A program made the position numbers and the translations under genes. The notes beneath the pieces are model-generated. The model saw nothing but the letters and a program-made list of their open reading frames with translations, had not been told where the DNA came from and did not search any database. A DNA stretch of 64,000 bases, taken from assembly GCA_038530285.1 (NCBI GenBank), contig JBCBCY010000015.1:1-64000 (forward strand), in the 5' to 3' direction. Each line of letters begins with the position of its first letter. Position 1 is the stretch's first letter. Below, in pieces: positions 1-8,389 of the stretch. The stretch is from JASJAR01 sp038530285. Lineage in GTDB: Bacteria > Pseudomonadota > Alphaproteobacteria > Rhodobacterales > Rhodobacteraceae.

Positions 1-295
1 GCCAGACTTGGGGCTTGGTCAGAAACTGCGCTTCGTCAACGAAGACGCAGGCGATGGGGCCCTTGGCCAGCCGGGCCTGAAGTGCTGCGAAAAGATCGGT
101 CTGGGTGGTGAAAGTGTCGGCTTCAGCCTCAAGCCCGATGCGCGAGCCGATTTTGCCCGCCCCGGCGCGGTCATCAAACGACGCGATCAGGTGGTAGGTG
201 TCCATGCCGCGTTCGCGGTAATTGTACGACGCCTGCAACAACAGGGTCGATTTGCCCGCGTTCATGGTCGAATAGTGAAAGTACAGCTTGGCCAT
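1..295 (-). CDS. tdk: thymidine kinase, 3' part cut by window edge
   Basis: Phosphorylates thymidine (and deoxyuridine) to the monophosphate with ATP in cytoplasmic pyrimidine salvage. The visible 98 residues start MAKLYFHYSTMNAGKSTLLL. The P-loop STMNAGKST is at residues 9-17 and the conserved VDEAQF at about 86-91; both are signatures of the bacterial type II thymidine kinase family (about 190-205 aa). The C-terminal half with the zinc-binding cysteines lies outside the window. The KAS III-like gene ends a few bases upstream on the same strand, so the two may be co-transcribed. Salvage genes at 58-62.6 kb would use the same nucleoside pool. Confidence 0.93.
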   Translation of the reverse strand, partial: MAKLYFHYSTMNAGKSTLLLQASYNYRERGMDTYHLIASFDDRAGAGKIGSRIGLEAEADTFTTQTDLFAALQARLAKGPIACVFVDEAQFLTKPQVW

Positions 296-302
296 CGGGG
301 CG

Positions 303-1415
303 CTATACCTTTTCAAGCACCGCCGATCCAACCGAATATCCTGCGCCGAAGGAACACAGGATGCCGATGTCACCGGGGGCCAGATCGGCGGAGTATTTCG
401 AAAACGCAATGACGGACCCGGCAGACGAGGTATTGGCGTAGTCTTGCAGGATATTGGGCTGTTCACCCGGGGCGGGATCGCGGCCCAGAACCTTCTTGCC
501 GATGTAGTCGTTCATCGTCTTGTTGGCCTGATGCAGCCACAGCCTTTTGAGGTCGCCCGCCGTCAGGGCTTCGTCTTCCATGTGGCCCGCGATATGGCGC
601 GACACCATCGGCAGGACCTCTTTGAACACTTTGCGGCCTTCCTGGACGAATTGCATATCGCGCCGGTCGTCCATCTGGTCATGGGTGCGGCGCAAAAACC
701 CGTCGTTGTTGCGGATGTTGTTGGAAAACTGCGTCGCACAGCGGGTGGAGCGGACGCGGAAGCCGGATTGGCCCGTCTCGCGTTCCACCAAGATCGCCGT
801 GGCCACATCGCCGAAGATGAAATGACAGTCGCGGTCGCGCCATTCCAGATGGGCCGAGCAAATTTCAGGGCTGACAACCAGGGCGCGGCTGACCGAGCCC
901 GTGCGGATCATGTCGCAGGCCGTTTGCAGCCCGAAGGTGGCCGATGAACACGCGACATTCATGTCATAGGCGAAGCCGCCAGCGCCCAAGAGGTCCTGGA
1001 TTTCGACCGCGATGGCGGGGTAGGCGCGTTCGTGGTTCGAGGCCGCACACAGGATCAAGTCGATGTCTTTTGCCTGCGTTCCCGCCTGGGCAAGCGCTGT
1101 GCTCGCCGCATCAAGCGCCATTTCGGCCATCAAGCTGGGCGCGTCGTCGGGGCGCGGCGGGATCGCGGGGCACATGCGCGCAGGGTCCAAGGGGCCGGTC
1201 TTGTCAATGACATAGCGCTGCTGAATGCCCGAGGCTTGGGTGATGAAGTCAGCCGACGAATGGGCTTTCGCGGCGATCTCACCCGCCGCGATGGCTTCGG
1301 CGTGCTCGGCGTTGAACAGATCCACATGGGCGTTGAACGACGCCACCAATTCGTCGTTGGTGATGGTGTGTTCGGGGGTGAAAACCCCGGTGCCGGTGAT
1401 GATTGGTGTGTGCAT
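303..1415 (-). CDS. beta-ketoacyl-ACP synthase III-type enzyme (long FabH-like)
   Basis: Condensing enzyme of the KAS III/thiolase fold, expected to join an acyl-CoA primer to malonyl-ACP. The Cys-His-Asn triad is present: Cys156 in NVACSSATFG, His295 in LHQANKTMND and Asn328 in YANTSSAGS. At 370 aa it is longer than ordinary FabH (about 320 aa). It resembles the longer KAS III-like proteins such as the beta-ketodecanoyl-ACP synthase type, so a medium-chain primer or a secondary role is possible. The ATG at 1415 is preferred over an in-frame upstream ATG because a GGAGGG ribosome site precedes it. Exact substrate cannot be read from sequence. Confidence 0.85.
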   Translation of the reverse strand: MHTPIITGTGVFTPEHTITNDELVASFNAHVDLFNAEHAEAIAAGEIAAKAHSSADFITQASGIQQRYVIDKTGPLDPARMCPAIPPRPDDAPSLMAEMALDAASTALAQAGTQAKDIDLILCAASNHERAYPAIAVEIQDLLGAGGFAYDMNVACSSATFGLQTACDMIRTGSVSRALVVSPEICSAHLEWRDRDCHFIFGDVATAILVERETGQSGFRVRSTRCATQFSNNIRNNDGFLRRTHDQMDDRRDMQFVQEGRKVFKEVLPMVSRHIAGHMEDEALTAGDLKRLWLHQANKTMNDYIGKKVLGRDPAPGEQPNILQDYANTSSAGSVIAFSKYSADLAPGDIGILCSFGAGYSVGSAVLEKV

Positions 1416-1475
1416 GTCGCCCTCCCACGGGTGGTGGGATGTTTTGGCGCGTGGGGAAGGCGAGGGCAAGGGGGG

Positions 1476-4400
1476 CTACCCCTGCAACGCCCGGACCTCG
1501 ATCTCGCCTTCCTTCGCCGCCTTCATCGCAAGTGCCGCGGCATGGCTGGCGGCCGCCGTCGTAAAGTACGGGATCTTGTCCATCAGGGCGACGTTGCGCA
1601 TCGACCGTGAATCCTCCACCGCCTGGGCGCCTTCGGTGGTGTTTATCACCAACTGCACTTCGCCGTCCTTCATCACATCGACAATCGTGCGCCCGCCTTC
1701 ATAGGCCTTGTTCACGATCCGGCTGTCGATGCCGTTTTCCGTCAAAAACGCTGCCGTGCCACGCGTGGCGAGGATATCCAGCCCGAGGCCCTTCAGCACC
1801 TCGGCGGTTTCCACAAGCTGGGGCGTTTTGTCGGCATCCTTGATCGAAAAGAACACCGTCCCGGCCTCGGGCAGTTCGGTGCCCGCACCCAACTGTGCTT
1901 TCAAGAACGCCCGGTGGAAGTTGGCGTCAGACCCCATGACTTCCCCGGTGGAGCGCATTTCGGGGCCCAGAAGCGTATCGACGCCGGGGAAACGGGCGAA
2001 GGGCAAAACGGCTTCTTTCACGGCGTATGTGTCGATGCGGGGGTTCACCAGATCGAAATTCGACAAAGGCTCGCCCGCCATAAGGCGTGAGGCAATCGCC
2101 GCGATGGGGCTGCCCACGGCCTTGGCCACAAAGGGCACGGTGCGCGACGCACGCGGGTTCACCTCAATCAGGTAAATCTCGCCATCTTTGACCGCAAACT
2201 GCACGTTCATCAGCCCCACAACGCCCAGTTCCAGGGCCAGGGCGACGGTCTGGCGTTCCAATTCGTCCACGATGTCTGCGGGCAGCGAATAGGGCGGCAG
2301 GGAACACGCGGAATCGCCCGAATGCACACCCGCTTCCTCGATATGCTGCATAATGCCCGCGACATGCACTGCCTTGCCGTCAGACAGCGCGTCAACGTCC
2401 ACTTCGGTCGCGCCAGACAAATAGCTGTCTAAGAGCACCGGGCTGTCGCCTGAGACCACGACCGCGTCGCGGATGTAGCGTTCGAGCTGAGCTGTGTCGC
2501 GCACGATTTCCATCGCCCGGCCCCCCAGAACGTAAGAGGGGCGGATCACCAGCGGGTAGCCGATGGTTTCGGCCGCCGCCATGGCTTCGGCGTCGGTCGA
2601 GGCGATGGCGTTGTTGGGTTGTTTCAGCCCAAGCTTTTCGACCAGCGCCTGGAAGCGTTCGCGGTCTTCGGCCCGGTCGATGGCGTCCGGGCTGGTCCCA
2701 AGGATCGGGATGCCCGCATCCTGCAGCGCGTTGGCCAGCTTCAGTGGCGTCTGGCCGCCGAACTGGACAATCACGCCCGCGAGCGTGCCGTTTGATTGTT
2801 CGACCCGCAGAATTTCCATCACGGATTCGAACGTCAGAGGTTCGAAATAGAGCCGGTCGGAGGTGTCGTAATCGGTGCTGACAGTCTCGGGGTTGCAATT
2901 GACCATGATGGTCTCAAACCCTGTTTCGGTCAGGGCGAAACAGGCGTGACAGCAGCAGTAATCAAACTCGATCCCCTGGCCGATCCGGTTGGGCCCGCCG
3001 CCGAGGATGACGACCTTTTTGGCGTCCGTTGGCCGGGCTTCGTCTTCGACCTCGCCCATCGCGGGGGCTTCGTAGGTGGAATACATGTAAGGGGTCTGGG
3101 CTTCGAATTCGGCCGCACAGGTGTCGATGCGTTTGAACACCGCATGAACGCCCAGGTTGTCGCGCGCGCGGCGGACCTGTGCTTCGTCGCGGCCCGTCAG
3201 CGTGGCCAGACGTGCATCGGTGAAGCCCATGGATTTGATGGCGCGCAGGGCGCCTTCGGTCATGGGCAGCCCATTGGCGCGAATTTGCGCTTCGGCGTCG
3301 ACGATGTCGCGCAACTGGTCGAGGAACCACGGATCAAAGGATGTCACCGCCTGGATGTCATCGTTCGACAGCCCATGGCGCATGGCCTGGGCGATGACCC
3401 GCAGCCGGTCGGGGGTCTGTTCCGACAGCGCCTTGGTGATCGCGGCGCGGTCCGGCGCGCCGGGAATGTCGATTTCATCGAGCCCCGTCAGCCCGGTTTC
3501 CATCGACGCCAACGCTTTTTGCAAGCTCTCGTGGAAGGACCGACCAATCGCCATCGCCTCGCCCACCGATTTCATCGCCGTGGTCAGATGGGGCTCTGAC
3601 CCGGGGAACTTTTCGAACGCAAAGCGCGGGATCTTGGTGACGACATAGTCAATCGAGGGTTCGAACGACGCGGGCGTGACCCCGGTAATGTCATTGTCCA
3701 ACTCGTCAAGCGTGTAGCCCACCGCGAGTTTCGCCGCGATCTTGGCAATCGGAAATCCCGTGGCTTTGGACGCTAGCGCAGAGGACCGCGACACGCGCGG
3801 GTTCATCTCAATCACGACCATGCGCCCGTCTTCGGGGTTGATCGCCCATTGCACGTTGGACCCGCCCGTTTCGACCCCGATTTCGCGCAAGACGGCGATC
3901 GAGCCGTTGCGCATGATCTGGTATTCTTTGTCCGTCAGCGTCAAGGCCGGGGCGACGGTGATGCTATCGCCCGTGTGCACGCCCATCGGGTCCACGTTTT
4001 CGATGGAACATACGATGATGGCGTTGTCGGCGGTGTCGCGCACGACCTCCATCTCGAACTCTTTCCAGCCCAGAAGCGACTCGTCGATCAGCACCTGCGC
4101 CACGGGCGAGGCTTCAAGGCCCCGCCTGCAAATCTCAAAGTATTCTTCGCGGTTGTAGGCCACGCCGCCACCTGTTCCGCCCAGCGTAAAGGCAGGCCGG
4201 ATGATCGCGGGCAGGCCGATGTCTTCCAACGCGGCAATCGCGTCTTCCAGGCCGCGTGCGATGTCATACTTGTTGTCGCGCGTTTTGGGGGCGGCGACGA
4301 TGGTGGCCTTTGGGTTTTCCAGCCCGATCCTGTCCATGGCTTCGCGGAACAATTTGCGATCTTCGGCCATCTCAATCGCGGGGCGCTTGGCGCCGATCAT

Positions 4401-4742
4401 CTCAACGCCAAACTTGTCGAGCACTCCCATTTCTTCCAGGGCCAGCGACGTGTTCAGGCCGGTCTGGCCGCCCATCGTTGGCAAAAGCGCGTCGGGGCGT
4501 TCTTTTTCGATGATCTTGGCGACGACGTCGGGCGTGATCGGTTCGATATAGGTCGCATCCGCCATATCTGGGTCGGTCATGATGGTGGCGGGGTTCGAGT
4601 TGACCAGGATCACCCGGTAGCCTTCTTCGCGCAGGGCCTTGCAGGCTTGTGCGCCCGAATAGTCAAACTCGCAGGCCTGTCCGATCACGATGGGGCCCGC
4701 ACCGATGATCATGATTGATTTGATGTCGGTGCGTTTTGGCAT
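1476..4742 (-). CDS. carB: carbamoyl-phosphate synthase large subunit
   Basis: Makes carbamoyl phosphate from bicarbonate, ammonia (delivered by CarA) and two ATP, feeding pyrimidine and arginine synthesis. The 1088 residues show the duplicated architecture. The N-terminal half opens with MIIGAGPIVIGQACEFDYSG, and the second half restarts near residue 570 with VVILGGGPNRIGQGIEFDY; each half carries an ATP-grasp domain. A C-terminal MGS-like regulatory domain follows. Length matches the family (about 1070-1100). carA is not in the window. argF, which uses carbamoyl phosphate, lies about 24 kb away. Confidence 0.98.
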   Translation of the reverse strand: MPKRTDIKSIMIIGAGPIVIGQACEFDYSGAQACKALREEGYRVILVNSNPATIMTDPDMADATYIEPITPDVVAKIIEKERPDALLPTMGGQTGLNTSLALEEMGVLDKFGVEMIGAKRPAIEMAEDRKLFREAMDRIGLENPKATIVAAPKTRDNKYDIARGLEDAIAALEDIGLPAIIRPAFTLGGTGGGVAYNREEYFEICRRGLEASPVAQVLIDESLLGWKEFEMEVVRDTADNAIIVCSIENVDPMGVHTGDSITVAPALTLTDKEYQIMRNGSIAVLREIGVETGGSNVQWAINPEDGRMVVIEMNPRVSRSSALASKATGFPIAKIAAKLAVGYTLDELDNDITGVTPASFEPSIDYVVTKIPRFAFEKFPGSEPHLTTAMKSVGEAMAIGRSFHESLQKALASMETGLTGLDEIDIPGAPDRAAITKALSEQTPDRLRVIAQAMRHGLSNDDIQAVTSFDPWFLDQLRDIVDAEAQIRANGLPMTEGALRAIKSMGFTDARLATLTGRDEAQVRRARDNLGVHAVFKRIDTCAAEFEAQTPYMYSTYEAPAMGEVEDEARPTDAKKVVILGGGPNRIGQGIEFDYCCCHACFALTETGFETIMVNCNPETVSTDYDTSDRLYFEPLTFESVMEILRVEQSNGTLAGVIVQFGGQTPLKLANALQDAGIPILGTSPDAIDRAEDRERFQALVEKLGLKQPNNAIASTDAEAMAAAETIGYPLVIRPSYVLGGRAMEIVRDTAQLERYIRDAVVVSGDSPVLLDSYLSGATEVDVDALSDGKAVHVAGIMQHIEEAGVHSGDSACSLPPYSLPADIVDELERQTVALALELGVVGLMNVQFAVKDGEIYLIEVNPRASRTVPFVAKAVGSPIAAIASRLMAGEPLSNFDLVNPRIDTYAVKEAVLPFARFPGVDTLLGPEMRSTGEVMGSDANFHRAFLKAQLGAGTELPEAGTVFFSIKDADKTPQLVETAEVLKGLGLDILATRGTAAFLTENGIDSRIVNKAYEGGRTIVDVMKDGEVQLVINTTEGAQAVEDSRSMRNVALMDKIPYFTTAAASHAAALAMKAAKEGEIEVRALQG

Positions 4743-4923
4743 GTGGGACCCCTAAAGCTGCAAAGCAGCGGGGCAAAATCCCCCGGCTTGCAAATTGTCC
4801 TGCGTTATAGGGATCGGCGGGCCGGGGGCAAGGGGGTGCGCGCGGCCGCGCGTGCAGTGCCGCCGAACTTCAGGCCCCGCGCCACCCCGGCAATGGGTGG
4901 GACCGGCGCGGGGGCCACTTGTT

Positions 4924-6279
4924 CTAGGCGCTGAGACGCGCGTCTTCTGCAGGCACCTCAGCCCCCATTTCGGCAACCAGGCGTTGGCCCAGTTTGCGCC
5001 CCTCGCGGATGGCGTAGTTGGTGCCGCGATCTTCGGGGTAGATCTGCGCCATGGAACATAGATGAAATCCCGGGCGTGGGCCGTCTTCGGCGGGGATCAT
5101 CGCGGAATAGTTCCGTTCGACCACCGGCTGGGACCAGCGCGATTTCCACACGTGATGGCCCAGCACCCAGTCTTTTTTGAAGTCGGGGAACATGTCCTGC
5201 AGGTGGGGAATGGCGAAGTCCAAAGCCTCATCCGCGTCCATCTTATACTGTGCTTCGGTGTGGGGCAGGTATTTCGACAGATAGACAATGTGGCGGCCGC
5301 CGTAGTTTGACGGGCCTTCGAAATTGGTGTGTTCGATCACGCCGACGTAAGGAAACTTCGGGTCGTTGACGTTCAGCCAATAGGTGTCTGACAGTGACCG
5401 GTCGAGTTCAAGCACAAGACAGGTGTTGGCCAGATAAGCAATCCGGCGCAGGGACGCGACATAGTCCGCATCTGCCCAGCCTTTGACCATGTCGGCCACC
5501 AGCGGCAGGGCCGGGGTGGCGACCACGCGGCGCGCCAGGGTGGTGCCGGTCGCCGAGGTGACGCGCCAAAGGTCACCTTCGGGGGAGATATCGGACACCG
5601 GATCGTTCAGTGTGATCTCGCCGCCTTTCCAGGTGATCTGTTCGGCCACGGCATCGACCAGGCCGACAAAGCCGCCCTTGTAATAGGCCAGCCGTTCCTC
5701 ACCGCCCTTGCCGCGCGAGCCACCGCGCAGCTTGAGCTTGTTCCAGAACCACACGGCAGACACGTCTTCGGCATAGGGACCGAATTTGCCTTTCAAAAGC
5801 GGCTCCCACACGACCTGATAGACCTTTTCGCCGCCCAAGGACCGCAGCCATTCCGCCGCTGTCAGGCTTTCAAGCTTTTTCCAATCGCCCACACGGCGCG
5901 CGCGCAGGGCCAAAAGACCCAGACGGATCCGGTCGATAAAAGGCAGGGCGGAGAATTTCAGAAGATCCATCGGCGAGGCGAGCCGGAAGATCTTGTTGGC
6001 GAAGTACAGACCCGTGTTCGTCGGGTTGATCTGGACCTTGTCGGTCTGGCCCAACTCATCGATCAGGCCCATGACTTCGAGGTCATTGGTAAACCAGTGA
6101 TGATAAAACCGGTCGAGCTTTTCGCCTTCGACTTCGAAAGCCGCCGCCAGCCCGCCGACCTCTGCGCCGGCTTCGATGATTTTGACGGTCTTGCCTGCCT
6201 TCGTCAGCTCGTAAGCTGCCGAAAGGCCCGAAAACCCGCCGCCGACTATGGCGACATCGACGATCTGTTCTTCACTCAT
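4924..6279 (-). CDS. NAD(P)/FAD-dependent amine-oxidase-like oxidoreductase
   Basis: Flavoprotein with an N-terminal Rossmann FAD motif, VAIVGGGFSGLSAA (residues 9-22), followed by the E-x-x-x-x-x-G-G region (IEAGAEVGG). The rest matches the protoporphyrinogen-oxidase/UDP-galactopyranose-mutase-like superfamily at 451 aa. It is the last gene of a tightly coupled minus-strand operon: its ATG overlaps the YbhN-type gene's stop by 4 bp, and that gene overlaps a GT2 glycosyltransferase. The context suggests oxidation or isomerisation of a lipid-linked sugar or an isoprenoid rather than haem synthesis. The family call is sure; the substrate is inference. Confidence 0.85.
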   Translation of the reverse strand: MSEEQIVDVAIVGGGFSGLSAAYELTKAGKTVKIIEAGAEVGGLAAAFEVEGEKLDRFYHHWFTNDLEVMGLIDELGQTDKVQINPTNTGLYFANKIFRLASPMDLLKFSALPFIDRIRLGLLALRARRVGDWKKLESLTAAEWLRSLGGEKVYQVVWEPLLKGKFGPYAEDVSAVWFWNKLKLRGGSRGKGGEERLAYYKGGFVGLVDAVAEQITWKGGEITLNDPVSDISPEGDLWRVTSATGTTLARRVVATPALPLVADMVKGWADADYVASLRRIAYLANTCLVLELDRSLSDTYWLNVNDPKFPYVGVIEHTNFEGPSNYGGRHIVYLSKYLPHTEAQYKMDADEALDFAIPHLQDMFPDFKKDWVLGHHVWKSRWSQPVVERNYSAMIPAEDGPRPGFHLCSMAQIYPEDRGTNYAIREGRKLGQRLVAEMGAEVPAEDARLSA

Positions 6280-7268
6280 GCGTCTGCCTCAATGGTTTTT
6301 TTGCGCCCGAAAGGGGCGGAGAAGAAAAAGGCGATGGCCCCGGCGGCTGTCACGGGCAGCCAGAGCATCGCGTGGATCAAGACGGCATAGGCGGTGGCAG
6401 GGCCGACCGCGTTGCCCATCTGTCCCATGGCTTGGGTTACGAAATAGTGGAAGGTGCCCGCATACCCCGGTGTCGACGGCAAAAGTGTCGACAGCGAGCC
6501 CACGGGCAGTGCCAGCCAGGCCGCGCTGGCCGCGCCAATTGCGGGGATCGCCAGGGCGGCGGCCGTAAACGTCAGCCCTTCGAACACCCAGGCAACGGCC
6601 GAAAGACAGGCCAGTTTGGCCATGCGGCCGCCTTTGGCCAGGGTGTGAAGCGTGGCGTAGGCTTTGTCGGCTTCGGCCATCAGGCCCGCACCCTTGTCGC
6701 CGGGGATCAGACCCAGAAGGGCCCGGCCCAGCTTATAGGCGGGCGACAACAGTGGCGGCAGCAAAAGCACGGCCAACAGCGCCAGCGCGATGGCGATCAG
6801 GGCCAGGCCGCCCAGGCCCAACAGCTCTGACGCGGTGCCGCCAAAAAGGGTCAGGGCCAGGCCCAGAAGGATCAGCAGCGACAGCATGTCCAGCACACGT
6901 TCGACGAACATCGCCGCCGCGCCGGTGCCCAGCGTGATGCCCAACCGGCCCCGATAGGCAAACAGGCGCGCAACATCGCCCGCCCGCAGGGGCAAGACGT
7001 TGTTCAGCGCAAAGGACGTCAGGAACGGGCCCGCGCAATCGCGCCACCGCAGGTCGGGATTGTCAGGCAAGAGCATCAGCCGCCAGCGTTGAACGCGCGC
7101 TGCATACCCCGCCCCAAGGGCCAGAATACCAGCCGCGACCACGCCCAGATGGGTGCCCGCAAAGGCCGCGCCGATGTCAGACAGTGAGACCTGCCGCAAG
7201 GTGAGCCAGATGAAAACCGCCGCAACGCCCAGCCCCAGAGCGACGCGAAGGATGTCTTTGGGTTTCAT
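6276..7268 (-). CDS. YbhN/UPF0104-type lysylphosphatidylglycerol synthase TM-domain protein
   Basis: Polytopic inner-membrane protein of 330 aa with several hydrophobic helices, matching the UPF0104/LPG_synthase_TM family (the membrane part of MprF; also AglD/YbhN). It lacks the soluble aminoacyl-transfer domain of MprF, so it probably moves or handles a lipid-linked substrate instead of aminoacylating lipid. It overlaps the flanking genes by 4 bp on each side (ATGA at 6276-6279 and 7265-7268), so translation is probably coupled to the GT2 and FAD enzymes. Specific function is not established for stand-alone members. Confidence 0.85.
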   Translation of the reverse strand: MKPKDILRVALGLGVAAVFIWLTLRQVSLSDIGAAFAGTHLGVVAAGILALGAGYAARVQRWRLMLLPDNPDLRWRDCAGPFLTSFALNNVLPLRAGDVARLFAYRGRLGITLGTGAAAMFVERVLDMLSLLILLGLALTLFGGTASELLGLGGLALIAIALALLAVLLLPPLLSPAYKLGRALLGLIPGDKGAGLMAEADKAYATLHTLAKGGRMAKLACLSAVAWVFEGLTFTAAALAIPAIGAASAAWLALPVGSLSTLLPSTPGYAGTFHYFVTQAMGQMGNAVGPATAYAVLIHAMLWLPVTAAGAIAFFFSAPFGRKKTIEADA

Positions 7269-8269
7269 TCTGCTGCCCTGAGCGGCTCTTTTGGCACCTC
7301 ACGGCGCGGTACGGGACCGCCGAGGCGCTGTTTGACGAAGTAAAGCGGGCGGTCTTTTGTTTCCTGGTAAATCCGGCCGACGTACTCGCCCATGATCCCG
7401 ATGCACAAAAGCTGCACCCCGCCAAAGAACATCACGGCGATGAAAAGCGCGGTCCAGCCTTCGACCCAGACGTCCGTGAACAAGCGCAACGCCAGCGCGT
7501 AGACGATGCCCAGAAGTGCAAGGCCAGAGGCGGTCACGCCAAGGGCGATCGACAATTGCAACGGGCGCCGTGAAAACGAAAAGATCCCGTCGGATGCAAA
7601 GCGGATCATCTTGCGCAAGGGATATTTGGTTTCGCCGGCAAAGCGCTCGGCGCGGGTGTATTCCAGGGCCGATTGCTTGTACCCGACCCAGGACACCATG
7701 CCGCGCAGGAAGCGGTCGCGTTCAGGCATGTCTTTCAGCGCTTCGACGACATGGCGGTCGATCAGGCGAAAATCGCCGGTATCGAGCGGGATGGGGATTT
7801 CCGACAGCGAGTTGAGCACGCGGTAAAAGGCGCGCGCGGTGGCCAGTTTGAACGGCGTTTCGCCGGGGCGTTCTTTGCGGCGGCCATAAACGACATCATC
7901 GCCTGCGCGCCAACGCGCGACCATCTCGTGGATCAGTTCAGGCGGGTCCTGCAGGTCAGCGTCGATGATGATCACCGCGTCGCCGAAAGCCGCGTCAACG
8001 CCTGCGGTCACCGCAATCTGGTGGCCGAAGTTCCGCGACAGGGCAATGACCTTGATCCGGTCGTCCTGCATCGCCCAATCGGCCAGAAGTTCCAGGGTTT
8101 TGTCGCGCGAGCCATCGTCAACGCAGATGATCTCTGCGGTCATATCCGTGAGCTTGTCGCATTCTTCGACAAGCCGCGGCAAAGTCGCATCAATGACCGC
8201 TTCCTCGTTGTAGCACGGCACAACGATGGACAAGAGTTGCGGACTCTGGTCGCCTTTTGCCAATCTCAT
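7265..8269 (-). CDS. GT2 glycosyltransferase, DPM1/ArnC/GtrB-like
   Basis: Inverting family 2 glycosyltransferase expected to move a sugar from a nucleotide donor to a polyprenyl phosphate at the inner membrane. It starts LSIVVPCYNEE, has CVDDGSRD, then the catalytic IIDADLQDPPE and the FRLIDR segment. The C-terminus carries two transmembrane helices, as in GtrB/ArnC. The ATG at 8269 (334 aa) is chosen because GGAGG lies 8 nt upstream; an in-frame start 54 bp earlier lacks this. It is the first gene of the three-gene operon. A 16-bp inverted repeat (8285-8300) sits in its 5' region. Confidence 0.92.
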   Translation of the reverse strand: MRLAKGDQSPQLLSIVVPCYNEEAVIDATLPRLVEECDKLTDMTAEIICVDDGSRDKTLELLADWAMQDDRIKVIALSRNFGHQIAVTAGVDAAFGDAVIIIDADLQDPPELIHEMVARWRAGDDVVYGRRKERPGETPFKLATARAFYRVLNSLSEIPIPLDTGDFRLIDRHVVEALKDMPERDRFLRGMVSWVGYKQSALEYTRAERFAGETKYPLRKMIRFASDGIFSFSRRPLQLSIALGVTASGLALLGIVYALALRLFTDVWVEGWTALFIAVMFFGGVQLLCIGIMGEYVGRIYQETKDRPLYFVKQRLGGPVPRREVPKEPLRAAE

Positions 8270-8284
8270 ATCCCAAGCCTCCAC

Positions 8285-8300
8285 GCCCGTGTTCACGGGC
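8285..8300. promoter_or_regulatory. inverted repeat upstream of the GT2 operon
   Basis: Perfect 7-bp arms GCCCGTG and CACGGGC separated by TT, 15 bp upstream of the GT2 start codon. It could be a protein operator or a short mRNA hairpin at the ribosome-loading zone. No regulator can be named. Confidence 0.35.
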
Positions 8301-8389
8301 AATAGGCCGGAAAATATGGGCAAGAATGTGCCCCTCGGGTGGCATTGGACGGGAATTCGCGGCGATTGTTTCCAAATGCGCGACGCGCG

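Noticed and set aside
288..947. Long plus-strand open frame opposite the KAS III gene
   Set aside because: It is the complement of a well-supported gene with all catalytic residues; no ribosome site or family match.
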